Positions 12,222 to 24,180 of a stretch of 64,000 nucleotides of DNA are shown piece after piece; within the stretch, counting starts at the first letter, position 1, and every line of letters starts with the position of its first letter. Where the stretch lies: NCBI GenBank assembly GCA_030159075.1, contig BROG01000449.1:186001-250000 (forward strand), in the 5' to 3' direction. The notes beneath the pieces are model-generated. The model searched no databases. It was given only the letters and a program-made list of their open reading frames with translations, and had not been told where the DNA came from. Origin of the DNA: Atrina japonica (lineage: Eukaryota; Mollusca; Bivalvia; Pterioida; Pinnidae). The translations under genes were made by a program, and so were the position numbers.

Positions 12222-13570
12222 TGCCATTGTAATCTATTTTGGAGGTTGTAGTCATACTGAGTTTAGATTTACAAGTATAATACATAATTTTTCTCCCACC
12301 CCCAAAGGAAGCACTTTCATAAACCAATATCAGTTCCATCAAAAGACATTAATAGCTGTATAACTTGTTTGTAAATTGTTGTTAAAACAATTGCATTGAA
12401 ATGATTTTGATGTGGCAACATTGATCTTAAACAAATGTCGACCTTGTTATAAATATTCTCGTTTTTAGCTGCCTATCGGCAAAGCCAAGGGATACTAAAG
12501 TATTGAACTCTGTCCATCTGCCCACGTTTCTGTCAATCGATCACACTGGTTTTCGGCTCTTGGTTTTTCTGTTGTTTCAAGAACAGCTTCTGATTACGTG
12601 TTATGTGGATTCATCATGATCAGTTTTGCTATTTCAGCCGAACAATTTTTTTCTAGAAAAATTACTTTAAATGATTAGTTTTGTGTGTCTTTGTCTGTTC
12701 CTCCAGATTTGTTTTCTGATTTGTGGTATATAGATACATGATTATTTACAGATCAGATACTCTTCTGGTCAGATGATTTGGGCAAGATTAATTCTCTCTG
12801 GCAAAATAAAACATTTTGCTTGAAATGGTGAATCGAAAAAAAAAATCCTGCGTATCTACGTTGCTGTCCAGTGGAGTTACTAGTAAGCTATGATCACGTG
12901 ATCTTCAAGCGATTGAAGACTATATGAATAAACTAATTAAGTCACTAAAGGAAATTTTTACAATATTATTATAACCCTAACATCAATGCAAATATTGCCA
13001 AAATAAAAACAATATAACTGTGAAAACTATGTGTACTTCATATGCCAAGAATGATAAAGCAGAGACTGTGATAGAACGAGTTTAAAATGGGCCGAGATCA
13101 CCCGATATACCTGGCATGTGGACATTGTCAGAAACAAATGTTTTGAAATGATGGAAAAGACCAGCTTTGCCTGATTGAGGTATGAAATGATGATATACGA
13201 AAATAAATGCAATGTGTAATAAGAATAGAATGTATATTAACTGTAAATCACACATGCTTCTTTGGACCTTGTTAATCTTGGTAAAATTTACTGAAAGTTA
13301 ATTCAAAATGGTGAAAGTCATAATGGGCCGTAAACAAAAGATAACAGTGTGTTATGTTTGGTGACATTGTTGCAATTGTATGCTTGTATTTGTTATTCTA
13401 ACCAACACACAGTCTCTTTTAGATTGTATATGAGATAAAATATTACATAACATGTTCATGTAAAATTTTACACCGACAACAGCTCATATCAACAACAGCT
13501 CATATCAACAACAGCTCATATCGCTATAAGGTGATTGGTATGCAAAGCTCTACCAAAAACAGAAATTATT
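12222..13570. other. Mostly unique intron with an old repeat near 12466
   Basis: Around 12466-12600, phrases such as gctgcctatcggcaaagcc and ctgtcaatcgatcacactgg look like a diverged interspersed repeat. A three-copy ~16-bp repeat (caacaacagctcatat) lies at 13477-13521. No exon recognised. Confidence 0.35.
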
Positions 13571-15103
13571 AGGTTAGGCCATAATAAAAAAAATCCTAGA
13601 TTCTCATCCCCGCCCGCCCCGATTTTCACGCCCGCCCCGATTTTTTTTATTTTTTAAATTTACGTTTTTAAACGAATACAGTCGACCGGAAATATCCCGT
13701 GTCTTGTCCGATTCCGTTCCGTAATGTTCTGCTTCAGATGACTTCCGGTGGTTATTTTTATATTAAAAAGCAGACAACATGGTTTTCGTCGTTATTTCAT
13801 TAGAAAATCTAAGACGTTAGCTGATGGTTGATAATAACGCAACAATGAATATGCATTTACGATCAAACCAATCAACGAACGTCTTGTATTTTCTTCTGTT
13901 CAAAAATGGAGACAGACGACGTGAATATAAAAAACTACGTGTAACTAGAATATAAACATCTCAGAGATATGGAATTATGTCATGTCATAACTTAATGACG
14001 ATGGATTTATAAATCTTAAAGATCAAGTAAGCATACCAACAAATATCGGACGTCAGTGGTAAGAAATATGTGGTTGAAATGATCGCTAAACTGCTGTGAA
14101 AATGGCACAGCATCTTGCTACGAAGAAAATATATGGGAGGACTTCTGCCCCGATAGTTCCGCCAAAATTTTCGGCTAGATAAGCAACAGTTACTGTTGGA
14201 AAATCTAAAAACGGAACGTTCGTTTCATGTGACCCTAAATGCAAAGTTGGCGATATTGTGCTTTTTCTTGGCAAGTTTTCCCAGAACTCGGATGGTTCTG
14301 AAAAAAAGTTACAATGATCCTGTGTATTCTTATGGCAAACTATTTACCCGAGAAGCATAGCAACACAGTTAATGAAAAAAATAAAGCTACAGAATGCGGC
14401 AGCACGATTTACCCCCCCCCCCAAAAGTTACCCAAAAAGACCCCAAAAACATCCAAAAACAATTAAATTAAGTTTGTGAAATGCATTTTCTTCTGTATAA
14501 ATCTTTCAGAGACTCAACATTTATCACTTCTCATGGAACTTGGATAAAAAGCATTACAGTCAAAAAATCTACAGCCATTAGGATTACTAATTGTTCTGTT
14601 TTAAATGTTTTGTGTGTTTTTTGGGTCATTTTGGATGTTGTTTGGGGTAATTTTGGGTTATTTGGGTCTTTTATTGCTGCCCTCTGACATTATTTTACAA
14701 GAGCAAAATGTAGGATGCCAATGTTAACATGTTTTTTTTTTCATACATTTTTGGTGGTAGTGATATACATTGAAAATGGGATGCCATATACCAGCACCTC
14801 TTGCTAGAAGGCGTATTGACGGAGAAATTTCTTGTTTTTGACATAACATTGGTTACAATTTTGGTGTCTAGTGTAGTCATACATGTACATGAGAATAAAC
14901 ATGAGTTTTTGTTTATGTTTTATTATTATATTTTGACCACATGATAGCTTAACAATGTCTTTTTTTCACTGTTTGCCGAGTCATATTAGTGTCCAATTCC
15001 ATTTCAGAAAAAATAAAAAATAAAAAATAAAATTCGCCCCCCCGCCCCAAATTTTTTGAAAAAGTGGATGAGAATCTAGCAATTTTTTTATTATGGCCTT
15101 AAG
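13571..15103. mobile_element. Non-autonomous TIR DNA transposon (~1.5 kb)
   Basis: The left terminus reads ggccataataaaaaa, then ctagattctcatcc, followed by a C-rich cgcccgccccgatttt. The right terminus (to about 15101) is the complement of the same order: cgccccaaatttttt, then ggatgagaatctag, then tttattatggcc. The inverted repeats are about 35 bp plus a shared G/C-rich subterminal block. A 3-bp tta flanks both sides (before ggcc at the left, after ggcc at the right). The interior has only short broken frames; one starting MAQHLATKKIYGRTSAP (from about 14102, 26 codons) is closed by a stop. No transposase domain was recognised, so the superfamily is left open. Confidence 0.7.
14395..14684. 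mobile_element. Nested inverted-repeat insert
   Basis: Lying inside the larger element, the left arm carries gcggcagca, a poly-C run, then ttacccaaaaagacccc and aaaacatccaaaaac. The right arm carries the complement: gttttttgggtcatttt, ggatgttgtttgggg, taattttgggtt, and tgctgccc near 14680. The arms are about 50 bp around a ~150-bp unique centre. This looks like a small MITE inserted into the transposon, or an unusual internal fold-back of it. Confidence 0.5.
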
Positions 15104-16335
15104 GTAAATGGGTGTTATTTCCTCTGTTTAAGTGGATTGTTCATGTTTTTGGTGGTTATCTTGAGGAAAGTGTATATCACAGAGATATACTTTATGGAAA
15201 TTTCAAGACTTATAATGTTAAGACTTAAATTGACTGTTTTTTGTTTGTTATCTTGAAAAGTATAATAAATAAAGAGAAAATGTAGGATGCAAAAAAATGT
15301 TTGGCATACAAAGATCTAAAAAATCATCAAGAGGACCAATTTAGTCAGGTCAACATTATGGGAATCATTTCCCTTTTTTAAATGGATTTTCATGTTTATG
15401 CCTGTTATCTTGAAAATATAAGCCAAAATGTTCAGCACCCAAAGATACACAGAAAGATTTTCTTTTTAATGTATTTTTCATGTTTTGGGCTTGTTTAGCA
15501 AGTGTCAGTTGACCCATTATTGAAGAAATGTCCTTATTTAAGTGTGAATTTTCATGTTTTTGCTAAAAGTCCAGGTGAGTAATTTAGGCCCCGTGGAGCC
15601 TCCAGTTTAAAATTTAAGGATATTTAAAGTTATTATTTATATATAAACTGTTTGATAACAAATTAACTAAGATTCCAAGAATATGGTCCAAATTTAAAAT
15701 ATTCATGAACAAATTGCTGTAGTGTCAGTCAGCAGAATCATTCCTCATTTATCCTGTCTTTAGAGAGATTTCAATTCAAATTTTCTTCTTTTCACTGTAA
15801 CTGAATCAATTGTGACACTGCTTAGAGATGTCAGACTTGTTTGACACATATTCTTTTTGAGAGAAGTTTCAGATTTCTTGATTCAGAGAAGAATGTTCTT
15901 ATTTGTTAAGTTTGTAGAAGATGACTCCCTACAGCCAAATCAAGAATACACTTCATTAATTTGTTTTAGACTCGGAAATTCAGAAGATTTCCCAAATGAA
16001 GAGTGCTTCATTAGGAAGCATACAAATAACGAACAGCTGTAAAATTACGGGAAATCTTAGGTAATGCTTTATATAGATGAGTGTGAACTCTTATATCTAG
16101 AAGCCATCAAGAGAAAATATCCTGGGGTTATTGAAGTACATTTATTTCATGTAAAGAATGATAATTATTGAATTAGATATGAAAGTAAAACAGTGATAGT
16201 AATTCATTTATATAATGTTATCACATTGTTTTATATTTTTTTTAAAAAAAAATATATACCATTATGCATGAATGAAATAAGTAATTTTGAAAAATGATTA
16301 TGTAATATCCAGAAATCACCTGACAATATTTATTT
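15104..16335. other. No feature seen
   Basis: AT-rich intronic sequence with weak internal similarity (ttttcatgttttt.gg phrases at about 15137, 15389 and 15478) that may be a decayed local repeat. No coding signal recognised. Confidence 0.35.
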
Positions 16336-16537
16336 TTGTTTGTTTATTGTTGTTTAACGTACCACTCAAGAATATTTCACTCATATGGAGACATCACCAA
16401 ATGCCGGTGAAGGGCTTCAAATTTTGGCATATGCTCGGCACTTATGGCCATTGAGCAGTGAGGGTTCTTTAACGTGCCGACACCTACTGTGACATGGGAC
16501 CTCAGTTTTTACTGTCTCATCCAAAGGACAGGACGAC
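16336..16537 (-). mobile_element. SINE, head-truncated copy
   Basis: The same body as the SINE at 20211, in reverse orientation and well preserved: gtttaacgtaccactcaag, ggagacatcaccaaatgcc, gcttcaaattttggc, ttctttaacgtgccgac. It ends at tctcatccaaaggacagg without the tRNA-like head. Confidence 0.88.
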
Positions 16538-19300
16538 AATATTTATCTGAACTAATACTGAATGGTAAAGATTTGGTTCTGATCATTCTAAATATAAAAA
16601 TGAGATACAAGGTACTTACTCTGAAATTATAATATTCTTCCTTAAAATTATCTACCTGAATTGTGTGCAGCGGCATACTCTGTAGTGTTCAAATACAAAT
16701 ATTTACATACCGACTGCAATTCCCTTCATTGCAAGTATATAGAGCGATATATTGTATACTCTGTAAATGCAGTCGCGTGCCCCGAGTATTAACCGCTTTA
16801 CTTTTCAGCGTAAGAATACATGAACAAATCAATAATAAATGAAAATCACATGTTTATTTCTTATATATTTAATCTTAAAAGCCATACATTAGGCCTACCA
16901 CAAAACAAATAAAAATCACAGAAAGAAATTGGAAACAAGAGGCTACATCTGTAGCACATTTTATAGCCTACAGACCCATATCGCAATATATCTAGGTCAT
17001 GTTATGACCAGAACCACGTCTGGCACAGAAATGAAAGTTGGCTTCATAGTTACAACAGAAAAATAGAGAGTAAGGCCTAGTGCAACTTTGTCAAGCATCT
17101 CTTGATAAACGAGTCGATTTGTTTGCCTTCATTGGATATTCCTATCAGAAACAATTCATCATCTGCATCGTGTGAAATCAGGTCGTGTGAAATAGGCCTA
17201 CTTACATAGGTTACGTACAAATTAGTCATCATGGTTCCCAGCTGATTGGTAAAAAAATATCAAATAAAATGGCTACTTTCAGTTGTTATGAATGAATATT
17301 AGCTGTCTCCCTTCTTTTAAGTCACAATCAAACTTTCTATAGTACATCCCATTGATAGTATATCAGAATTCAAACGCAAATTCGTTGTAAATACATTATA
17401 CAGCATACTCATGGGTGTGGCCATTTGCATTTTCAATTCTCTTCTGACACATTTAACCTTCCAGTTACCAAGCAGACGAATATTCTAATATAATTTAAAA
17501 ACAAATCTGACACTTATTTGTAAAATCATGTAGGTGTTAGCTTATGATCACTGACATTATCTTTAGTCCTAAAAGTCACTGTGATTTGAAGAAATCTGAC
17601 ACTTTGGTCTGTAGCAAACGTCTTTGGGTCTTGACCTAGATTTTCATTGTTTCTAGCAGTCAATGTCTTAATTTTGTACGTGAGATATATCATTTTTCAA
17701 ACACATTACACAGGTGAGAAAATTTAATTTTACATGAATTGGTAGTGTCATTATTTTGAAATAATTTTTACAAATTTCGTCCTGGTATCTCACCCCTTGT
17801 GGATAGTCAGTAACACACACTTGGTTAGCATTTATCCAAAGCACTAATCAATTTGAAAACAAAAAAAAGATTGAAATTGATATGGTATATTGGTAAGAAA
17901 TATTTATTAATTATTTGAAATGTTTTTGATGTTGAATCTTCTTTACGAACACCTGTTACGACACTTGTGACTGTCAGTGTTGAAGTAAGTTGGCTGTAAC
18001 CAGTTTGTATTGTTTTATCTCGGATCCCTTATAACGGCTAAAACAACACAATTTTTTTAAAACTATAAATGGAATGACTGGTGTTCTGTTGCTATTTTAA
18101 TCAGTGTTAGAAATACTTACAAGACATTTTGTGAAACATTCTTTATCTGTGAATTTACAAAATGTATGTTCAAAATCTTTGCCTTCGTAAAAATATTAGG
18201 GGCCATGGCATTTGTCCTTACGAGCAAAAAATCTGGATAATCGGTGTCGGGATAATCAGCATTAGACTGTATATATACCTCTGTCTCCCACACTCACTCT
18301 GGTGTCTGTATCACTCATTCTCTTAATGTCACTCTCTCATTATCTGTCTGTCTGTCTATCTGTCTGTCTGTCCGTCCATTTTTCTCTTCTCAGTGATTTT
18401 GTAGACTGAAATGAATAGTTGTTCTCTTATTATAATCACCTCCTGCTGCCTTTTCACTATCTTTAATGTTTTTTTTCTATAAGATATTAGTGTTTTAGTG
18501 GATTTTGTGATTTTAATTAATGAAATTTTAACGTAAGCAATAAAGTTTGACATTAATCAAGGATATGCCAAGTTGATGAAGCCCAGCATGTTCAAAGAAA
18601 TGTATTTTGTAGCTTGATTTTGATTAAGACAGGATAAAAACATTCTGGCTGTAATTAATGTATTTCTGAGTATACCCACTTTACCATTGAGGCTGCATTG
18701 TATACACAAGATAATTAATTAGTGCTGCAGTACTCTTCATTCTATTGATAAAAACAAAATAACCAGGTACATAACGCGTACGTTGAACTCATGTATGTTG
18801 TGTAGCAGAGTATTCTTTGAATTTTTAATTCCCTTATCAAACAATAACGTAAAGTAGAACTAATAAATGTAGATTTGAAATAGCTGAAGAAGCACAAGGT
18901 AGTCTTTAGAATATGAGATCTAACCACACTTTATACCTGGATAAGCTTTTAAGGTTTATTCCATGTAAAATAAATTTTCATATTTTCATGAAAAGCGTGA
19001 ATTCCTTCATGAAATAGTAATTAAGACCTCATGGTTTCCCTGGAGGGTTACTGAAGTTTTGCATTATGTACATCCATCCTTCTGTCCATTCATCCTTTTT
19101 TCTGCCATTGTTCACAGATTTTTCCTTCATTTTAAGGGGGAATGATTTCGTTGTCATACCCTAGGGTATTGACAAGCTACACGTGATGTGATGTCACAAT
19201 AAAATTTATGATGTTGGGTATCTGCGGCATTTAGAATGCTGTGCATAATGTAAGATTTCACTTGTGTAGATCTACAATCTACATGTACTGAAAACATTGG
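16538..19300. other. Intron, little recognised
   Basis: Unique AT-rich sequence. A short (CTGT)n-type microsatellite lies at about 18341-18372. No exon, RNA gene or transposon ends were identified. Confidence 0.4.
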
Positions 19301-19470
19301 AAAAAAATAATCAACCCCTACCTTTAAGGTATAAGAAAGGAATCTCAATTCTCAGGATAAGATTCTTGAATGACAAATCCTTGGCAAGCCTTGGGTTTGT
19401 CATTCGAAAATCTTACCCTTGGTTTTAGATTCATTTGTCATACCCTCAAGGTAGGGGATGATTCTTTTAA
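19301..19470. mobile_element. Fold-back MITE
   Basis: The left arm (aaaataatcaacccctacct, ttaaggtat, ggataagattcttgaatgac) is complementary with mismatches to the right arm (gtcattcgaaaatcttaccc, cataccctcaaggtaggggatgattctttt split over 19435-19466). The arms are about 75 bp around a very short centre near 19383. A separate small palindrome, ataccctagggtat, occurs upstream at about 19157-19170. No coding capacity. Confidence 0.65.
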
Positions 19471-19499
19471 GTTTTACTTTCTTTGTCTGCGATATGTTC

Positions 19500-20200
19500 C
19501 TCATTTCTTCAAATAGGCTCCATATGTTAGGTGCAGGTATTGATCTTTAGAAGATGGAGTGTCACATACAAAAATTGCAAAAAAAACTCTTACCACCCTT
19601 ATTCTATATATATTCCCCATAGCTATGCTCCCTTTTGCAGAAGGAGGGGCATATTGCCACTGTCTGTTGGTAGGTCGGTCCATACACCAACAATCTGTTC
19701 ATTATCTCTGCAACAGGTGTACATATTGAAATGAAATTTGGCATACAGATACATCATGAGAATAACTAGGTCAAGTTTTAATTTGGTTACCACCAAACAA
19801 TTTTTGACAGAGTTACACCCCTTGAACTTTGCAAATAAATTCCAATAAATTGCAGTTTCCATTTATGGGGAGGGTGCATAACTGTATTACAAACAGCTCT
19901 TTGTTTAAGCAGGCCATAGCTAAATTTTTTCTTTACCTAGGTTCTCCATATTTCATAATTTGGTGAAGATGAACATGATAAGTAGATAGAGTGTTGCAGA
20001 CAAAATTGTACTCCTATCACCCTTATTTGAGTATTTCACCTCTGTTAATTTTATTTGGACCATATTTCATTTCTTCACCTGGCTCGAAATATTTGGTTGA
20101 GTCATACATCTCAGGTAGGAATTTTTACATCAAATGTGAAACAGACATGCTTATATTTAAGGTGGAAAAGACATTGATATAATGTCTTAACATCAAAGGT
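19500..20200. repeat. Diverged dispersed repeat, probable
   Basis: Phrases such as caacaggtgtacatattg, aaatgaaatttggcatacag and ggtcggtccatacacc are typical of abundant old interspersed repeats in molluscs. Boundaries cannot be set from this window, and short frames here on both strands are not conserved proteins. Confidence 0.35.
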
Positions 20201-20210
20201 CTAAGTTACA

Positions 20211-20486
20211 GAGCTGGCTTGGCTCAGTCAGTAGTGTGCTCGACTCTTGATCATGAGGTCGTGAGTACGAGTCCATCTGGCGGCAGGTTGGTTTCGTTTG
20301 GATGAGACAGTAAAACTCAAGGTCCCGTGTCACAGTAGGTGTTGGCACGTTAAAGAACCCTCACTGCTCAAGGGCTGTAAGTGCCAAGCATAGGCCAAAA
20401 TTTGAAGCTCTTCACTGGCATTTGGTGACGTCTCCATATTATTCTTGAGTGGGACATTAAACAACAATAAACAAACAAACAAACAA
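20211..20486 (+). mobile_element. Full-length tRNA-derived SINE
   Basis: The head starts gagctggcttggctcagtca, with a clear A-box (tggctcagtcagtagtg) and B-box (gtgagtacgagtcc). The body carries gttggcacgttaaagaaccc and taggccaaaatttgaagctc, and the tail is (aaac)n. An imperfect target-site duplication of 9/11 flanks it: tctaagttaca at 20200-20210 and tctaggtcaca at 20487-20497. Same family as the copy at 6278, with a less decayed promoter. Confidence 0.9.
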
Positions 20487-20497
20487 TCTAGGTCACA

Positions 20498-21350
20498 AGC
20501 ATGAATTGACATTCAAGATGATGGATGAAACATTTTACTTCAAATTGGAAGCATATTTTGGAGTAGGAATGAATATGCCGAGAAGAAGATACTTATTGAT
20601 TTTTAATCAGTGGTCAAGATGACCATAAAGCATTTCAAAATGATAAATATTTGTACATTCAAATGCATTTATTTCTCATATCACAATTCTCTCCGGCTTA
20701 TTTTCTGTTATTACGGTTTCCTGTTGTCTTTATTTGCACTTCAGTAATGTAACAATTCGGCTTCACCACCTCTTGTGTTGACTTCAATTCTAAATATTTA
20801 TGTTATTGGTATAATAACATCTTAATTATTCAGTTTCAAGTTTGCCAAAATATATCATAACCATAGATCGTAACATAATTTAAAAAAAACACATAAAGTT
20901 TTGGAGTGTGTCACATTAGATCAGACAATGCAACAGCTACTTTAAAAAGACACATAAAGTCTTTGAGTGTGTTGTTCACATATCATAAAATACTTACAGA
21001 TCTCAATATTTCCCCTAAAACAGGACAGCACTGGTATGTTAGAAATTTTATGCAGAAAGTGGTTATAACAAGCAGCAAATGTATATGTATGTATTCACCT
21101 CTTTCAGCAATTAAGGAATTGACAAAAGAATAACAGCTAAAACATGTGGTTTGGAAATGTATTATTTACATGCATTATTAACAAATTATGATATGTTATT
21201 TATACACAGCTATTCTGCTTGATTTCCCCTGTGTATTTGTTTCCAGCATTTCATAGAGTGAACCAAAAATATTGTATTTTATGTGTGTATCGGCCTTACT
21301 CTTTATTCAACCTCCCAGTATTGGTGAATACATGTGTATAATTACAAGAT
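20498..21350. other. No feature seen
   Basis: AT-rich intron. Two occurrences of acacataaagt..ttggagtgtgt / ctttgagtgtgt near 20889 and 20951 are a short imperfect repeat. No coding signal. Confidence 0.4.
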
Positions 21351-21510
21351 GAACTTCTTCGGGACACAAGAAAACTGGTCTCCTTAGGGAGGTGGTCTTA
21401 ATATAGAGGTTGATTTGTACACAAATGGTACTATTGGGGACAGCAAAAACGTATTTGTGACCAGGTGGTCTTTATAAATAGGTGGTCATTAAAGCAGGAT
21501 TTACCCTATT
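21351..21510 (-). repeat. Dispersed repeat, 'cctgctttagcgaccacct' family, copy 2
   Basis: Reverse-complement relative of 9616-9782 with the same block order: acacaagaaaactggtct, atatagaggttgatttgt, aatggtactattggg, gtgaccaggtggtc, aaagcaggatttac. Confidence 0.65.
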
Positions 21511-21539
21511 CACTAATGTTGTCTAGGCTCAAAATACAA

Positions 21540-22560
21540 AGGTACAAGAGGATGTCAAATTTAACATTATCAGTAGAAAGGTACAAGAGGATGTAAAACT
21601 TAATACTACCAATACAACAGTATAAGAGGATGTAAAACTTAACACTACCAGTACAACAGTACAAAAGGATGTAAAACTTAATACAACCAGTACAACAGTA
21701 TAAGAGGATGTAAAACTTAACACTACCAGTACAACAGTACAAAAGGATGTAAAACTTAATACAACCAGTACAACAGTACAGGAAGATGTAAAACTTAATA
21801 CAACCAGTACAACAGTATACGAGGATGTAAAACTTAACACTACCAGTTCAACAATACAAGAAGATGTAAAATTTAACATTATCAATAGAACAGTACAAGA
21901 GGATGTAAAATTTAACATTGTCAATAGAACAGTACAAAAGGATTTAAAACTTTATACAACCAGTACAACTGTACAAGAGGATGTAAAATTTAACACTACT
22001 AATACAACAGTACAAGAGGATGTAAAAGTTAACACTACCAGTACAAGAGGATGTAAAACTTAACACTACCAGTACAACTATACAAGAGGATGTAACACTT
22101 AACACTACAAATGCAACACTACAAAATGATGTAAAACTTAACACTACCAATACAACAGTACAAGAGGATGTAAAACATAATACTACCAATACAACAGTAC
22201 AAGAGGATATAAATCTTAATACTACTAGTACAATAATACAAGAGGATGTAAAACTTAACATTACCAGTATAACAGTACAAGATGATGTAAAACTTAACAC
22301 TACCAATACAACAGTACAAGAGGATGTAAAACTTTTTACTACCAATATAACAGTACAAGAGGATGTTAAAGTTAACACTACCAGTACAACAATACAAGAG
22401 GTCTTAAAACTTAACACTACCAATACAAATGTACAAGAGGATATAAAACTTAATACTACCAATACAACAGTACCTGAGAATGTACAACTTAACATAACCA
22501 GTACAACAGTACATGGGGATGTAAAACTTAACACTGCCAATACCACGAAAAATAAAAGCA
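21540..22560. repeat. 39-bp tandem array, block 1
   Basis: About 26 copies of a 39-bp unit: aacactaccagtacaacagt, then acaagaggatgtaaaactt. Copies differ by 5-15 percent. The length is a multiple of three, so long frames appear on both strands: a hydrophobic repeat on the minus strand and a hydrophilic one containing STTVQEDVKL on the plus strand. Scattered tataag variants put stops in the plus frame. Interpreted as non-coding satellite. Confidence 0.93.
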
Positions 22561-22599
22561 ACAACAACGATAGAAATGTTACCAATAGAAAATAATAAA

Positions 22600-23236
22600 G
22601 CAAAACAAATGTGTATTTACCCAGTACGATGATGTCTTATACTTGCCACTTATCAAAATAATTAGATCTACAAACCCTTATCATTGGAAGTGTGATCTTG
22701 GGTGATGATTGATTGCAGAATGTTTTAAAACTTCTCTCAATTTCAACTTGTCTTTCTTTATTTCTTTTGTCTCTTTGAACGCAGTTTTCAGTATTATTTT
22801 GTTTATCAGTTGTAAACTAATAAGTTGTCAAACCCATGATTCAGTTAAGATATGTAATCAAATTAGGTTCACTGCAGCCTCAAAAGCTATTAATTTCTCA
22901 TAGGCGACAAGCCTTTAAGTGATTATTTCTCGGAAGACCTCATGACTCTACATTAGCATCTACTTTATTATGATTTTATCAAAGTCAGCATCTATCTATG
23001 GTCATGCATTGGAAGATAAAACAACCACAATGTTTATCTGAGTAAATCAAGCTTTGCTTTTAATTTATACATTGCATAGATACAAATCAATTTGGTAAAG
23101 GTTTGAAATAACAAATTATAAATATTGCTGATTATTTTAACTTGTCCCCTTGGACAAGCGCTTAGGAAGATTTACTTGTCAGAGCTAATTTTCACCTGGA
23201 CAAGGACAAGCGGACAAGCGTTAATGTCGAGCCCTG
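22600..23236. mobile_element. Insert splitting the 39-bp array, with hAT-like right end
   Basis: Non-array sequence separates block 1 from block 2. Its right boundary, read in complement from 23236, is cagggctcgacattaacg followed by cttgtccg. This matches the left terminus of the element at 54000 (caggggtcgaaattagcg, ggtggtccg) at 21 of 26 positions. Subterminal direct and inverted copies of cttgtcc/ggacaag lie at 23143-23220. No matching left terminus was found near 22600, so the element is truncated or its left end is too diverged. Confidence 0.5.
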
Positions 23237-24180
23237 CCGATACAAAAGTGTAAGAGGATGTAAAACTTACACTTCCAATACAACAGTACATGTAAATCCG
23301 TACCAGTACATCAGTATAAACATAATGTGAAATAATAATACAACTGTTAGAGAGGATGTAAAGTGTAACACTACCAATAGAACAGTACATGAGAATATAC
23401 AACTTAACATTACCAATACAATAGTCTAAGAGGATGTTAAGGTTAACACTACCAATACAACATTATAAGAGGATGTAAAACTTAGCACTACCAGTACAGC
23501 AGTACATGAGGATGTAAAACTTAACAATACCAGTACAGCAGTACATGAGGAAGTAAAACTTAACACTACCAGTACAGCAGTAGGTGAGGATGTAAAACTT
23601 AACACTACCAATACAACAGTATAAGAGGATGTAAAACTTCACACTATAAATACAACAGTATAGGATATAAAAGGTAGCATTAGCAATGCACAAGGATGTT
23701 AAACTTAGCTTTACCAATAAAACAGTATAAGGGGAAGTATAACTTAGCATTAGCAGTACAGGATGTAAAAAGTAACACTACCAATAAAACAGTAAATGAG
23801 AATGTACAACTTAACATTATCAATACAACAGTATAAAAGGATGTTAAAATTAACACTGCCAGTACAACAGTATAAGAGAATGTTAAACATAACACTACCA
23901 GTACAGCAGTACATGAGGATGTAACAAACACTACCATGTCTATCAATACAACAGTACAAGAGGATGTTAAACATAACACTACCAGTACAGCAGTTCATGA
24001 GGATTGTACACTTAACATACCATGTCTATCAATACAAACAGATACAAGAGGATGTTAAACATTACACCTACCAGTACCGCAGTACATGAGGAGTGAAACA
24101 AACCTACCATGTCTTATCAATACAACAGTACAAGAGGATGTAGAATCTAGTCATTGCAGTACAACAGTTATAAACAAATT
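23237..24180. repeat. 39-bp tandem array, block 2
   Basis: Continuation of the array with more variable units, including longer ones carrying ctaccatgtctatcaatac. From about 23893 the sequence duplicates 27922-28203. The first ~100 bp of the duplicate is identical, then errors accumulate (extra and missing bases at 24006-24180) until the sequence dissolves into the T-rich block at 24181. Confidence 0.9.

Noticed and set aside
14086..14274. 62-codon minus-strand ORF in the transposon at 13571
   Set aside because: No transposase motif; short and unsupported on either strand.
21506..22603. Hydrophobic minus-strand frame resembling a membrane protein
   Set aside because: It is the antisense reading of the 39-bp satellite. 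The units vary without preserving protein character, and the complementary strand is equally open.
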